A stretch of DNA of 64,000 nt from the NCBI GenBank assembly GCA_946902985.2, contig OX336389.2:142713099-142777098 (forward strand), written 5' to 3'. The notes under the pieces are model-generated. The model worked only from the letters and a program-made list of their open reading frames with translations. It made no database searches and was not told the DNA's origin. The stretch comes from Meconema thalassinum. Taxonomy: Eukaryota > Arthropoda > Insecta > Orthoptera > Tettigoniidae. The translations under genes were made by a program, and so were the position numbers. Positions 1 through 11,397 of the stretch are shown one piece after another (within the stretch, counting starts at the first letter, position 1; each line of letters starts with the position of its first letter).

Positions 1-1112
1 AATAATATACCTTCACAATTCTGAGTATTCTGAGAGAAAAGAGGACACTGGGCTCATGAATGCGAGCAGCTTACTGACGCGCAGGCCAGGATTGAGAAAC
101 TGAAGCAATCATCAAGATGTTTCCTGTGTCTCAACCGCGGTCATTCGGTTAGGAACTGCACAAAACGTGGGAAGGTCACATGCTCAAAGTGCAAAGTATC
201 ACATCACCACTCGATGAGTGCAAGTGCTGTTTATGACTCAACAACGACAACAGTCCACAAGATTGACACTCAATTGCTGGATTTCACGCACCTACAGACA
301 GCTAATGAGCGGATTATCGGACCGACAGGACTGAGCAAGGTGACACGCTGCATCTTAGACGCAGGCAGTTAATCGAGCTTTCCCTGCATATCGCTCGTCA
401 ATTCGCTCAAGCTGGAAATCGTAGCTGAGCGAAGCGTTACCATCACTGCTTTCGATGCAGGTCAAGCAACTCCACGGAAACGTCGATTGGCACGTTTCAA
501 GATGCAGGGACTTTGCAACAGGTCAACCGCAGTAATCATCGCACTCCAGAGCAACAATACGTACTCCGCCCTTCCAACAACACCACAGAACATTTCTTCA
601 TTAGCGCGTACACCTAAGGTTCCGTTGGCAGATCCGAGAGATGATTCAGCGAACCTGTCGATAGAAATACTACTAGGTGCTGACCACAACTGGAAGTTGA
701 TGAGGGATACTCCACCCATACGCATTTCCCCTTCACGTGTTCTACTCCCCTCGATCTTAGGATGGATACTCGGCAGAAGCCGATCAACAATGTCAACGTA
801 TACAAAGAAGAGCTCACAGACGAATACCCCACACACGATAACCAAGTCCGCTGGTTTTGGGATCTCGATAGCATGGGTATACGAGACACCGAATCAAAGG
901 TGCAGTCCCTCACTACTAAAATCTCCAAAATGCTCCAACAGTTTCACGACTCATTTAATATGGAACATGGCAGAAGAGTAGTTGCACTACCAAAGAAAGG
1001 TCATTCACCCCTGAATAACAATAGCGCAAATGCTGAAAGGCGCTTGCAGACTCTAACTCGTGCATTTGAGAAAAAATATGAGTTTAAAGCTATGTACCAC
1101 CATTAGATGCTA
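1..1112 (+). pseudogene. BEL/Pao retrotransposon: gag zinc knuckle and protease region, broken
   Basis: This is the end of the gag region and the start of pol of a BEL/Pao LTR retrotransposon. A CCHC zinc knuckle (CX2CX4HX4C) is encoded at 118-159, followed by a second CX2C and a His run, the usual BEL/Pao arrangement. A retroviral-type aspartic protease follows: a DAGS active-site motif at 358-369, with a stop codon immediately after it where the family has an open codon. The frame then changes. At 487-981 a GADH motif and the FWDLDSMGI-like segment match the region between protease and reverse transcriptase in this family. Coding similarity stops near 1106 and resumes with pre-integrase sequence, so the reverse transcriptase and RNase H (about 2 kb) have been deleted. 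The 5' LTR lies outside the window. The element is dead: stops, frameshifts and a large deletion. Confidence 0.82.
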
Positions 1113-1893
1113 AACAATATCATCTGGCATCGACAGACACATGGTGGCACGGCCCCACTTGGCTCAAGGACTCATCAGAATTATGGCCTCATGACTTTTT
1201 ACCCGAGCATTCTTCACTCCCTGAAGCGAGAAAAGCGATACATCAAGCACTCGTAGTCACCACAGACGATCCCTTTATCAATTTTTCTAACTTCAGCCTT
1301 TAAACTAAGCTATTCCGCACGATGGGCTGGATTCTTCAGTTTTGCAATAATCTTCGCAGATCAAATCATCAACACGGTGAACTAACAGCTTCCGAAATGG
1401 ATAATAGTCGCACTAACATAATCTCCGTTGTCTAAAGGGAGGGTTTTCCAGCAGAATACGAGGCTCTAATGAAAAACTTACCACTTCCAAAGAAATCCAA
1501 AATTACAAACTTTCAGCCCTTTAAACAAAATAATATCATCCGTTTAGGAGGTCTGCTTCGGTTTATGGACGCATTTATTAATGAACAACATCATATCCTC
1601 CTCGATGGCAGTCACCACTTCACTCATCTACTGATTAGACACACTCATGCCAAGCTGCACCATTTAGGAATAAGGAGTGTTCTTTCGGAACTACGAGCAC
1701 CGTTTTGGATTATTCGCACACGACAAACAATAAGGAAAGTTCTCAGCATATGCTTACCTTGAAAACTTGCAAACAACCCCCACAGACAAGCACCTGAAGC
1801 TCCACCACCAACGGAAATAGTTCGGGGCTCACTCCCATTCTCAGTCACAGGATTAGATTTCGCTGGGCCACTATATGCGAAATACAACAATAC
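1113..1893 (+). pseudogene. BEL/Pao integrase N-terminal part, interrupted
   Basis: This continues the BEL/Pao remnant downstream of its internal deletion. The WWHGPTWL-like motif (about 1140-1175) precedes the integrase in BEL/Pao polyproteins. The frame at 1469-1762 carries the H2C2 zinc-binding domain: two His in the RHTHAKLHH context and a terminal cysteine near 1755. Sequence resembling the start of the integrase core (TGLDFAGPLY) runs to 1889. At 1893 the reading frame is cut by the LTR of a younger element. It resumes at 11398 in the same frame once one copy of the 4-bp target duplication is discounted, so these are two halves of one ancestral gene. Several stops between 1280 and 1460 show the gene was already decayed. 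Confidence 0.8.
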
Positions 1894-2747
1894 TGTACAA
1901 CCCCGGGGGCAGTACCCCTAAGACCCACCTCTTCATCTTTTCACCAAAACCACCCTCATAGGCATACCATAAGCCTCACATACTTCCTCAACACAAGCAG
2001 GCCCAGCAATATTGCTGACAGCCAAGCTTACATAACACATACATAAACACACTATCTGGGGCAGCGACGGTGAGGAAACGCCGACCAAACCATGGGGGAA
2101 ATCCTTAAAAGCTAGACCCAGAGGAGCCCCATTATCTATTCGTGGCCAGCGGCTCTCCTCCTCCAAGGTCCGTTCCAGCTCTTCACCAGGTGAGAACTAG
2201 CCGTGTGCTCAGATTCCTAATTATTGTAACACCTACCCAGAACACTTTGTATTTCACATATTTTGTACTTTGCTTTATACCTGTCCACCACCTAAAGGGA
2301 CAGTACATCACCACCACTGACCAATAAATACTTGGTCAGTAAACACATACATCTATTACTCATTCCACCCAGTTTTACATCCTTACACCCAACCTGACCT
2401 TAGTCCTAATTGCCCGTGACCGTGGAGGTCAGGAACTGCACCGTCAGGAATCCCATTGTATTCGAGCAAGCAGCAAGACGGCAGTGTGCCAAGTTGTCGA
2501 CTCTGCACGTGAGCTCGCTAAACGCTCGCTCTACTTAATTGGCAGGCTCACTCTTAGACGCTCATCCCCTAACAGGTAGACTAGACGCCCCCTGTAGGAA
2601 CACCCCCAACAGATCACATCCTCACACCAACACATTACACTAGTAGTCTCCCCCAATTACGGGAAACTACCCTTTTTCGGAAACACCCCTTAAATTAATA
2701 CATCTACACTACCCTGTTTATCCCACCCCCAACAGAGGGATAAAACA
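1894..2747 (+). repeat. 5' LTR (854 bp)
   Basis: Direct repeat of 10533-11397, bounded by TG...CA. It contains an AATAAA signal at about 2323, embedded in a 25-bp perfect hairpin (2316-2340). It lacks a 12-bp segment present in the 3' LTR near 11187 and carries roughly 30 substitutions relative to it, so the insertion is not very recent. Confidence 0.9.
2316..2340 (+). promoter_or_regulatory. AATAAA poly(A) signal in a hairpin loop of the LTR
   Basis: Nine-base perfect inverted arms (ACTGACCAA and TTGGTCAGT) surround a 7-base loop, and together they display AATAAA. The same structure occurs unchanged in the 3' LTR at 10954-10978, although the LTRs differ elsewhere. By analogy with retroelement poly(A) hairpins it may control which LTR is used for 3' end formation; that role is inferred. 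Confidence 0.55.
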
Positions 2748-2750
2748 GAT

Positions 2751-2768
2751 TGGTGGAGGCCGGGTACC
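2751..2768 (+). other. Candidate primer-binding site
   Basis: A TGG trinucleotide, complementary to the CCA end of tRNAs, follows the LTR end by 3 nt and starts TGGTGGAGGCCGGGTACC. The position is right for a minus-strand primer site. I could not assign the tRNA. Confidence 0.5.
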
Positions 2769-3005
2769 ACGCAAAATAAGAGTAAGGGACTCAAACAACG
2801 AGCCCTCGTGGTAGAGCGGTCCATACTGAAAGCAGCCAAGCGAAATTTGAATTTTTTTCTCTCTGAGAGAAAGCATTATTTTTCCCCCTCTCTGGGAATA
2901 TAAGGGAAATTTTAGCCAACCCACCCATCCCCCTGGGAAGAATCAGCAGATTCAATACATTAGAAGCCACACACATTTTTTTAAATACACACACGTAGTT
3001 CAGCT

Positions 3006-4337
3006 GTGCTAAAGACCATTGGGGAATACCAGGAATTAATTGCCTGGCATAAGGTCTTTGAGACAAGGCAGGACTACCTCAGGAGGTATCAGCAGCTCCT
3101 GCACGCTCAGTATATGAGAATCATAAGGGCACTTGTCGGGCCACTCCGCAGCGCCAAGAATCGAAAGACTAGGGCGAAAATCCCCACCCTCCGTACACAA
3201 ATCAACAATGAACACTGGAAACTACACTGCCGACACGAGGTCATGTTCCAGCAATGGGAGGCACTCATCAAACAACATAAACAAATAGGAACTAGCGGTA
3301 CCAAAGTTGACGAACAGGCCATATGCCTTAATCGGCAGTACGCCCAAATTTGGGAAGGATATCGGGAACTCCTAACCAACAATGCCATCTTTGAGTTCAC
3401 GGCAGGGCCACCAACGAAACCAAGAGAGGACATAGGCGTAGATACGCTAACACAGCAATTCGCGAAGATGTCCCTCTCGACACGTACCGCCACACAAGGG
3501 AAGGAGTCTGCCGCGGCCATTGGCCAGGAAATGGTCAGGCTAGCCTCCAATACACTACAGGGCCAAACTCGCATAGACACACGTCCCGCAGCTTCGGGCC
3601 GGGAGGCAATTTTGCCAGACCGAGCGGCGAAACCTACGCCAACCCCCTCAGAACAAATGAACGAGAGGGAGTTGACGCCAGGGCTCTCAAACACACACGA
3701 TAACACAAAGAGGAACCTGGAGGAAACTATATCATGGGCTGAGAACGTAGAGAACGTGCCACAGCATAATAAGCCCATACAGACCCACACACATAGACAG
3801 ACACAAAGGAAGGAGTCTGCCGTGGCCATAGCCCAGAAAACGGCTAGACTGCCCTCCAATACATTAGAGGGGCGCTCACAGACAACTACACGACCCCTAC
3901 CGCCAGTTCAAAGGGCGATTTCGCCAGAATGGAGGCGGACACGAACATGTGCACCCCCGAGGCAAAGAAAAACAGGGGGATTGCTTACAATTCACCAGGG
4001 TGTAACACACACGCCGGCACGCACTATCCTGCCTCCAAAACAAAGTACACGGGGTATTAGGGAAGTTTTACCGCCCACCCCACGAGGCCAGGCAGACAGG
4101 AGGGCATACACCCCCACGGACACTGATAGGGTAGCGCAGAGCCAACGCAGCCCTTCAGGCGCCAGCACACTTACGCCTATTAACAGGCACTACGGTGAAC
4201 GTAGGCTTAGGCTTACTTTACTTAAAACACCCCAGAAAAATGGTAAAGAAGCACCTCAATGGGAGTCGGGGGCCTATACCCTCATGACAGGGCGATGGTA
4301 TTCACCCCGTCGGGCAACAACGCTCGGGCGAGGATAA
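3006..4337 (+). CDS. 443-codon ORF of unknown function in the pol-less LTR element (gag candidate)
   Basis: This is the only long ORF in the 7.8 kb interior of the LTR element. The frame opens at 2985. The first codon shown here is GTG at 3006; the first in-frame ATG is at 3114, residue 37, so the start is uncertain. The N-terminal ~130 residues are rich in Arg, Lys, Gln, Trp and Tyr and look helical (basic, ELIAWHKVF, RQDYLRRYQQL). The rest is low-complexity, rich in Pro, Thr, Arg and Gln. A ~45-residue block beginning KESAAAIGQ (about residue 165) is repeated beginning KESAVAIAQ (about residue 268). No zinc knuckle, protease or polymerase motif is visible. Position right after the left LTR suggests a Gag-like protein, but I do not recognise the family. 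The +2 frame stays open to 4507, possibly a frameshifted tail. The opposite-strand 250-codon ORF is a shadow. Confidence 0.6.
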   Translation: MLKTIGEYQELIAWHKVFETRQDYLRRYQQLLHAQYMRIIRALVGPLRSAKNRKTRAKIPTLRTQINNEHWKLHCRHEVMFQQWEALIKQHKQIGTSGTKVDEQAICLNRQYAQIWEGYRELLTNNAIFEFTAGPPTKPREDIGVDTLTQQFAKMSLSTRTATQGKESAAAIGQEMVRLASNTLQGQTRIDTRPAASGREAILPDRAAKPTPTPSEQMNERELTPGLSNTHDNTKRNLEETISWAENVENVPQHNKPIQTHTHRQTQRKESAVAIAQKTARLPSNTLEGRSQTTTRPLPPVQRAISPEWRRTRTCAPPRQRKTGGLLTIHQGVTHTPARTILPPKQSTRGIREVLPPTPRGQADRRAYTPTDTDRVAQSQRSPSGASTLTPINRHYGERRLRLTLLKTPQKNGKEAPQWESGAYTLMTGRWYSPRRATTLGRG

Positions 4338-7300
4338 ACACATTTACGGGGGAGAATCCACTCCCAACTAGACAAAAACTGGCCAGAACTAAGGCAATTC
4401 GAGGCACATTAAAACTAAACCAGGAATATGGACACGGGGACAGGCAATCACTCGGACGGCATCACACAGACAGAATGAATACACAATCCTATAGAAAAGC
4501 CATATGATCCCATATAGACACTGTGTCGCATAGAGTTATAGCTAAGAATTAATGTATGTATAAGAAGGGTTATATTATATGTATGTGAATTGCATATTAT
4601 CATTGTGTACACATCTTAAATATACACCAGGGATGGCATATGAATTGCACTAATGCCACTCACAGCACAGACATAAACACGGGGAGGTTCTTTTACAAGG
4701 TAGGTACACCAACACGGGAGTATACAGCAATATCTTACTGCCCAAAGTCAGCCTCAAGGGCGCGACATGGCAACTAAGAGCCAGGACACACAAGCACAAG
4801 AACGATTGAGCCACACAAGCATGAACACGGAAAGGTTCTTTTACATACGGGGAATACATGTACAAACACATAAACTACACAAGTCTGACACAGATAGCGT
4901 CATTACGATGCTAGGGCCAAAAGATCAGGCACGGTCATTATGAAGAAACGTAGGGCCTCGTAGACAACATATTTTAAGAAACGCTCAAAACATTTGTGGC
5001 AAGGTCATAACATAACTGCTGTGCACTTCAAATGTTAACTGCTGGACAGGAAACACAGTCCCAACAGCGGCGTTATCACTTGAGGTAACCCAATACTTTG
5101 CACTCTCAGCGCGGATACGTGACGCACTAGTCGGCTGGAGGCACTCACAGACATAACAGTATTACGGCCGAAAGAGTATCATTCACTAGGGATTCAAAAC
5201 CACACTACGCCCACAAATTAAGACCAGGGCTAACCAAAATTCACACAGACGACATACACGGGACATACGTACAGGGGCGTAGGCCCGTTCCAAGGTATTC
5301 GCTATAGTAACCTACTTAGGGCATTAGCGACCCCGGGACTACCAATAGGGAACGTACCGGGAACACCAGGCCTCTACGGAGACCACAAAAATACTCTTTT
5401 GGACCATAGCGCCCGAAATCTGAATACGGGAGACGCCAAGGGCACAGACAAACGCTCACACAAATTAGGTAACACCACATCTCTACGGCCAAAAATCATG
5501 GCAATTCAATACAAGGGGCATGTAGATTACCCCGGACATAAAATAATAAAGCAAGACACAAAGGGGAAGTAATCACGGAAACAAATTCCCAAACAAGCTT
5601 AAGAGCGAAAACATGACAAATTAAAACGCTGGCCTTTCTAGAATGCAAACACATGTCGACACACGGACAGTGGCAGAAGTCACGTTTTGTTATCCTTCCT
5701 GCATATCATTGAAGACTTTCCGTACACAAGGACACTAAACACACATACAGGAAGCGCCGCACTGCAAATAAGCGAATTCCAACGTGTCGCCATTCGCTGT
5801 TTGCGGAAGAAATTTTTGTAGCAGCGGAACGTGACAATGACATACAGACATGATGACACTAACATAAAACAATAACAGTAATGGTATACAATGACAACAC
5901 GGATGTTGATACAGGAAGTTAGAGCGGCATTACATTAGGCTTCGCATCAAATATTACACAAATATTGCAGACCAGATTGATCTGGGAAGGCAGACTATTT
6001 TACGCCTATCAGTGACAGGACTAGGAACATGTATACAAAGGTGATAACAGACTTTACACGGCGCGTGACAAGTAGCCACGCGATACGAGATAAGCCCTCT
6101 CCGATAACAGCACACGTGCCGGCAGGCGTCAGCGGTAGGTGGCTCCATACACACAAGCGCGCATCAATTACAGCCACGGCCGCTTCCCTCCCACACGCGC
6201 CCAGTGCTTAGGGGCAGACAGGCAATTACACGCGAACATACAAACTAATTAGGGGCGGATACAGATAGATTCCATGGAGGAACAAACCCCCCCCTAATAA
6301 TTTCTTTTCTTGTTTTTTTCCTAAAATCCATTACAGGCAATTATGCTATGCCGGTTTATATTCGCAGCCACATGCTACCCCATCCCATATTATGAACAAG
6401 GGACCAGATAGGGCCGTGAACGACACAGCATCACCACACTTGGACATCATAAGGGCAGCCAGAGGGCGGTGCCCACAGACATAAACATTCTACACGACGT
6501 AGGAATGACAGACCCACGGGTACTCCACAGATTAGTATTTTGGGAAACACTAGGTGCTATATGGCATCTCAACTCAGCGAGCGTAAATCCCAAAGAGCGG
6601 GAAGAAAACACATAACGACCAAGAGAGGCTGACACACTACAATTGGAGTAGAGGTGGATAATGCCATCAGAATGGCCATGGTACCAGCTACGGGCTACCC
6701 TCCCCATACCCTTCCTCCTACATACCCCATCACCTGCAACACTATCCTGCACAGCCATACAGATACATAAAAACACCTACACTACTTTGCAAAGTATACA
6801 ACGGGGTTGATAGACTTCATGCTTCTCACAAATTGAGGTTTGCTACACCTTGGACCCGAACGCCTACACCTGAGTATTAGAGGTGATTCGGAAACAAATA
6901 TTAAGCGGCGATGCCCATCTCTATATAGAGAGATGAGGCCATACTGATACTAACAAATATTTTATTAAATAATCCCGCATGCAAGGGACATAAACTTATT
7001 GTATCCTAGCACACGCCTTATCGTCAAATGAGAAAAGATGCGCCTCATATCCATCGCACTGCATGAGATATCCCACCCACACACCAGGGGTTGTATTACT
7101 ACCACACCCGCATGACATTTTCAAATTTTGCACACCTGGGAAGAACCCACCCCATCCACTCACAGTAAATATCTCCTAACAGCATCATCGGCTCCCGGCC
7201 ACTACAAACATGGAGTCCAACGATGCACAACCCTCTCCCACCACGCTTTAACCCCACTCAGCAAATAACACCCTCGGATCCTAATAATAAGGGACCAAAC

Positions 7301-8580
7301 ACCCTATAAACCTACTAATACCTCCAGAAGGGTACCAAGGCATCAGCGCTGGAAATCCGATACGGCAATAGCAGGCCTAAAGTAGCCACTGCATTTCGAA
7401 GATTCTACAATTCCAGAACACTAGGAATTTTACATAATACACGAAAATATATTTAAAGATCACACTTATTTTCAAAGGAATCTGAAGTCACACTATATGG
7501 TGACGAAAAGGTAAAGGGATGGAGAGCAGAAGCGCCACACAAGGACAGAGCTGGAGAAGGCGGCGATGAATCCTGATCCAGTTTAATGACAGATGGACGT
7601 AAGGTCGAAGCGCCGATGACTCAGTGCGGGCAAACTTCGGAATCCTGGGAGTACCTAGCCTATCCCTGGGACGAAGAAACTTACGCCCATTATGCACTAC
7701 GGTCGTCGAAGCCAGACCTGCAGGGGAGACTTTTGACGTCTAGTAGAAGAATTAGCCAGCTCAGTATTAGACTCAGGAGACGAACATAGAGACGACCAAC
7801 TTGGACTAGACTGTTAGTTAGTTTGTAACATAAGTAGCGTTCCTAAGGCGGGGAACGAGTCTTCCAATCGTGTGAAGTGAAGCAGTGCCTCAGGATTCAA
7901 CGGGACCAATCCTGGAGCACGCCAAGTCCTCACTCCGGACAGTGAGGTGAAGATGATTTAATAAATGATATATATAATAACTAATGAATGATAAATAATG
8001 CGTATGGAATGAATGCGATCATTCGCTCCCGTGCCCACTTAAATGGATGACACCGAGTCTCCAGAGTTTAAATGGTAACGCAGCGAGCGGCCATTGATGT
8101 AAATGAGGAATGCGGCGAGCTCTCACAGCGGCCTGGGCAACCGATTAATAAATATAAAATGGCGAATAAAGCGAATATAAGCTATATGAATACAAATGAA
8201 AAGGATATCCGCGCGAAGCGTTTGCTCCCTAGCAACGCAGTAACACAGGCCTATACACTACACATTAGTTAATAAGGGGGGAAGTCGACAGTTAGTTTAT
8301 AGGAGGGGACTACGGGCTCCTGGTGGGTTCCGGTCCCAGCAGGATGTCGCAAGGGCTCCTCGGAAGGGAGACCGACCGGGGGGATCCTCACGTCAAAATT
8401 TTAGTATATAAGATACAGTTGCATTTAGAAGGCAACTTAGATTTAAGCAAATTTAACAAGCACTCTTGTAAAACAGTAGCTACAACATATTTCGGCATTA
8501 GGTTAAGGACTATTTCGGCATGTATATACAAATATTTTTTTATATCATTAAATAATATAATCTAGGTTAAGCACACTTTA
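4338..8580 (+). other. Interior of LTR element with no recognisable gene
   Basis: About 4.2 kb with only short ORFs on both strands and no retroelement motif. A short imperfect direct repeat (ACACGGGGAGGTTC-like and ACACGGAAAGGTTC-like) occurs near 4677-4720 and 4825-4870. Composition is rich in CA and ACAC runs. It is flanked on both sides by element sequence and so moves with the element. Confidence 0.6.
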
Positions 8581-8850
8581 CGCAATACAGGGCGTTCGGC
8601 ACCGTATAGGATAAGACCGATACCATATAGATTTAATTGATGTCACTATGCGAACGCAATACAGGGCGTTCGGCACCGTATAGGGTAAGACCGACACCAT
8701 ATAGATTTAATTGATGTTACTATGCGAACGCAATACAGGGCGTTCGGCACCGTATAGGGTAAGACCGACACCGTATAGGGTTAATTGAAACTGGCATGCG
8801 AACGCGACACAGGGCGTTCGGCACCGTCTAGGGTAAGTCCGATAACATGC
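8581..8850 (+). repeat. 74-bp tandem repeat, about 3.7 copies
   Basis: Units start at 8581, 8655, 8729 and 8803, exactly 74 bp apart, each beginning CGCAATACAGGGCGTTCGGC or a close variant. The first two units differ at only a few positions; the fourth is divergent and truncated. It lies inside the LTR element interior. Tandem arrays at this position occur in other non-autonomous LTR elements, where they are thought to be replication or packaging features; that role is inference here. Confidence 0.92.
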
Positions 8851-10400
8851 CAACAATGAACGGTACAGCAACCGAGGCTGACCAACCGCAGTAACACACG
8901 AGACGTCCGAAGAGGTCTCAAGGGCGGTGGCACCATCCAAGCCGACCCTTAAAACAGCGCTGCGCGACTTAGGCGCGTATTGGTAATACTTGGCCAAGGG
9001 CATTGTTATTAATCATGTATTGTATTTCAGCAAGAGCTCCAACGATATAGTCAACCGCAGAAGAAAAGCACAAGAATGATCATGCTAAGGTAAAGGTGAC
9101 GTCACGAGCACGTACACATATACCCTGAGATACACTGAGAAGACGGACAACTACACATCAGTTCAAATTATAGAGTAAAGTAAACTAAGGGTTAGCCGGC
9201 ATAGAATAAGTTAGATTTAGACGGCGCCATATAGAAATGTACATGCAACATAGCAGACATGAAGGGTATTTTGGTAATTGATATGTGATCACGATAATCC
9301 ACTATATATTTTTTCCAGATTAACAAGGAGGCGACATCGGTGGCACAATGCCACATGAAAGTGCACTAATGTATTTACTTTACAGAGAAAATAAGACATA
9401 TATGTGCACACCCCTTGTATATAATCCAAAAAAAAATCAACACATAAATTAAATGTCACACAAACATATAAACTTTTCAGCGATTTCAGTCGCGCCGATA
9501 TGGTGACGGTGACGCATCAGTAACGCGAAGTGTTCGTGGGACACTGAACGCTACTGGCGCAAACAAAATTAGAAAACGCTTAAATAATGAGCGACCTACG
9601 GTGGCCAGGGCCAGCGCAGAGTTTGTAAGCGCTCTCCCTCGCTTCCAAGGTGCAATTTTCTCACCCACGGGAGAAAATTCACGATAACTAGGAATTAGCG
9701 GCACAGCCACTAAATCACAGCAAAGCGCCGAATAGAAAATGGCCAGGAATGGATGGAGAAGGTACGTACGAGGCGAGGTAAGAGAACGGCCAGGTGAAAG
9801 TGAGCGAGATAAGGTACCAGGCTCATGAGCGAGACGGAATAGTAATAAGTATATAGATTAGTATTTTATATTACAAGATAATTGTACAAACATTGTGAAT
9901 TCAGGCCATATACACAATATCAACGCACAAGTGTATACATACTAAAATGGCACACCATTTAACACGAAATATACTGTTTTTCTTTCATTTTCTTCCTACT
10001 AAAATTAAATTTTGTGAAGGTGTCCTGTTTCATCCCAACAACAATAAATCATTCTGATATACAACTTTAACTTACACCCTGGGGTACCTTTTTTTCTATT
10101 TTCTTCCACCTTTTATGCAATACTTTGCCTATATTATAGACACAAAGTACATGCAGGGAGCAATTTTTCCCCACACAGTGGCGGACGACACAACCACCCG
10201 TCCAACCATGGTTTTTTCCTGCCTGCATGGCACCAATATGCACATACCTATGTATTTTTTTCTTTTCTTCGTTTTCTTACTAACAGCATCAACATCAAGA
10301 TAATAATGTTAATCAAAATCAACGATGAATATGTACACACCCAAAACCCACCCTCTCTGAGCACACGCTAAACTCACATCACCAGAAGGACAACACGACA
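8851..10400 (+). other. Interior of LTR element, no recognisable gene
   Basis: Only short ORFs and AT/CA-rich sequence. Nothing matches pol, env or a known host gene. The 10115-10303 ORF has a hydrophobic tail, but nothing supports its use. Confidence 0.5.
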
Positions 10401-10532
10401 TCCACACATCCACACGACACCGAAGTAGAAGAAGAAGAAGAAGAGGGACAAGAAGATGAAGAAGAATCACTACGCCGACACGCCTACTCTATTTCCCGTT
10501 CGCGAGGCCGCGAACAAAGGCCGAGGAGGTCT
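10401..10532 (+). other. GAA-rich tract and candidate polypurine tract before the 3' LTR
   Basis: From 10422 the sequence is a GAA-rich run. In one frame it encodes a Glu/Asp-rich stretch, then an Arg/Ser-rich stretch, open from about 10328 and ending at a stop just inside the LTR (about 10557). The purine-rich AAAGGCCGAGGAGGTCT immediately precedes the LTR start at 10533 and is the best polypurine-tract candidate. Whether the acidic/basic ORF is translated is unknown. Confidence 0.45.
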
Positions 10533-11397
10533 TGTACAGCCCGGGGGCAGTACCCCTAAGACCCACCCCTTCATCTTTTCACCAAAACCACCCTCATAGG
10601 CATACCATAAGCCTCACATACTTCCTCAACACAAGCAGGCCCAGCAATATTGCTAACAGCCAAGCTTATATACCACATATATAAACACACTATCGGGGGC
10701 AGCGACGGTGAGGAAACGCCGACAAAGTAGTGGGGGAAAGCCTTAAAAGCTAGACCCAGAGGAGCCCCATTATCTATTCGTGGCCAGCGGCTCTGATCCT
10801 CCAAGGTCCGTTCCAGCTCTTCACCAGGTGAAAACTAGCCGTGTGCTCAGATTCCTAATTATTGTAACACTTACCCAGAACACTTTGTATTTCACACATT
10901 TTGTACTTTGCTTTATACCTGTCCACCACCTAAAGGGACAGTACATCACCGCCACTGACCAATAAATACTTGGTCAGTAAACACACATATCTGTTACTCA
11001 TTCCACCCAGTTTTACATCCTGACACCCAACCTGACCTTAGTCCTAATTGCCCGTGACCGTGGAGGTCAGGAACTGCACCGTCAGGAATCCCATTGTATT
11101 CGAGCAAGCAGCCAGACGGCAGTTTGCCATGTTGTCGACTCTGCACGTGAGCTCGCTAAACGCTCGCTCTACTTAATTGGCAGGCTAAGTTAATAGCTCA
11201 CTCTTAGACGCTCAACCCCTAACAGGTAGACTAGACGCCCCCTGTAGGAACACCCCCAACAGATCACATCCTCACACCAACACATTACACTAGTAGTCTC
11301 CTCCAATTACGGGAAACTACCCTTTTTCAGAAACACCCCTTAAATTAATACATCTACACTACCCTGTTTATCCCACCCCCAACAGAGGGATAAAACA
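10533..11397 (+). repeat. 3' LTR (865 bp)
   Basis: Direct repeat of 1894-2747 with TG...CA ends and the same poly(A) hairpin (10954-10978). It carries a 12-bp extra segment near 11187 (AAGTTAATAGCT). It is followed by the ATAC target duplication (11398-11401), after which the interrupted BEL/Pao integrase resumes. Confidence 0.9.

Larger units (their letters stand above)
1894..11397 (+). mobile_element. 9.5 kb LTR retroelement lacking a recognisable pol gene (LARD-like)
   Basis: A complete LTR element is bounded by two direct repeats (1894-2747 and 10533-11397), each starting TGTACA and ending AAAACA. It is flanked by the 4-bp target duplication ATAC (1890-1893 and 11398-11401). The LTRs are about 96-97% identical by eye, with a 12-bp length difference. 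The 7.8 kb interior has a TGG-initiated primer-site candidate right after the left LTR, one long ORF (3006-4337), a 74-bp tandem array at 8581-8850 and a purine-rich tract before the right LTR. I found no protease, reverse transcriptase, RNase H or integrase motif on either strand. This is the architecture of a large retrotransposon derivative that is mobilised in trans. Element orientation (+) follows from the primer site and the poly(A) signal in the LTR. A 4-bp duplication fits Ty3/gypsy-type integrases, but the partner is unknown. Confidence 0.85.

Noticed and set aside
3107..3859. 250-codon minus-strand ORF
   Set aside because: It lies antisense to the long ORF of the LTR element and is Cys/Ser/Val-rich in the manner of a shadow of a Thr/Arg/Gln-rich frame; no domain.
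7799..7860. Homing-endonuclease-like site (GCGTTCCTAAGGCGGGGAACG)
   Set aside because: Only a short inverted motif; no associated gene, and similarity to known recognition sites is superficial.
8581..8850. CRISPR-like array
   Set aside because: Whole 74-bp units repeat without spacers.
10115..10303. Small envelope-like ORF with a hydrophobic tail
   Set aside because: 62 codons, no signal peptide or conserved envelope feature; most likely chance in AT-rich sequence.
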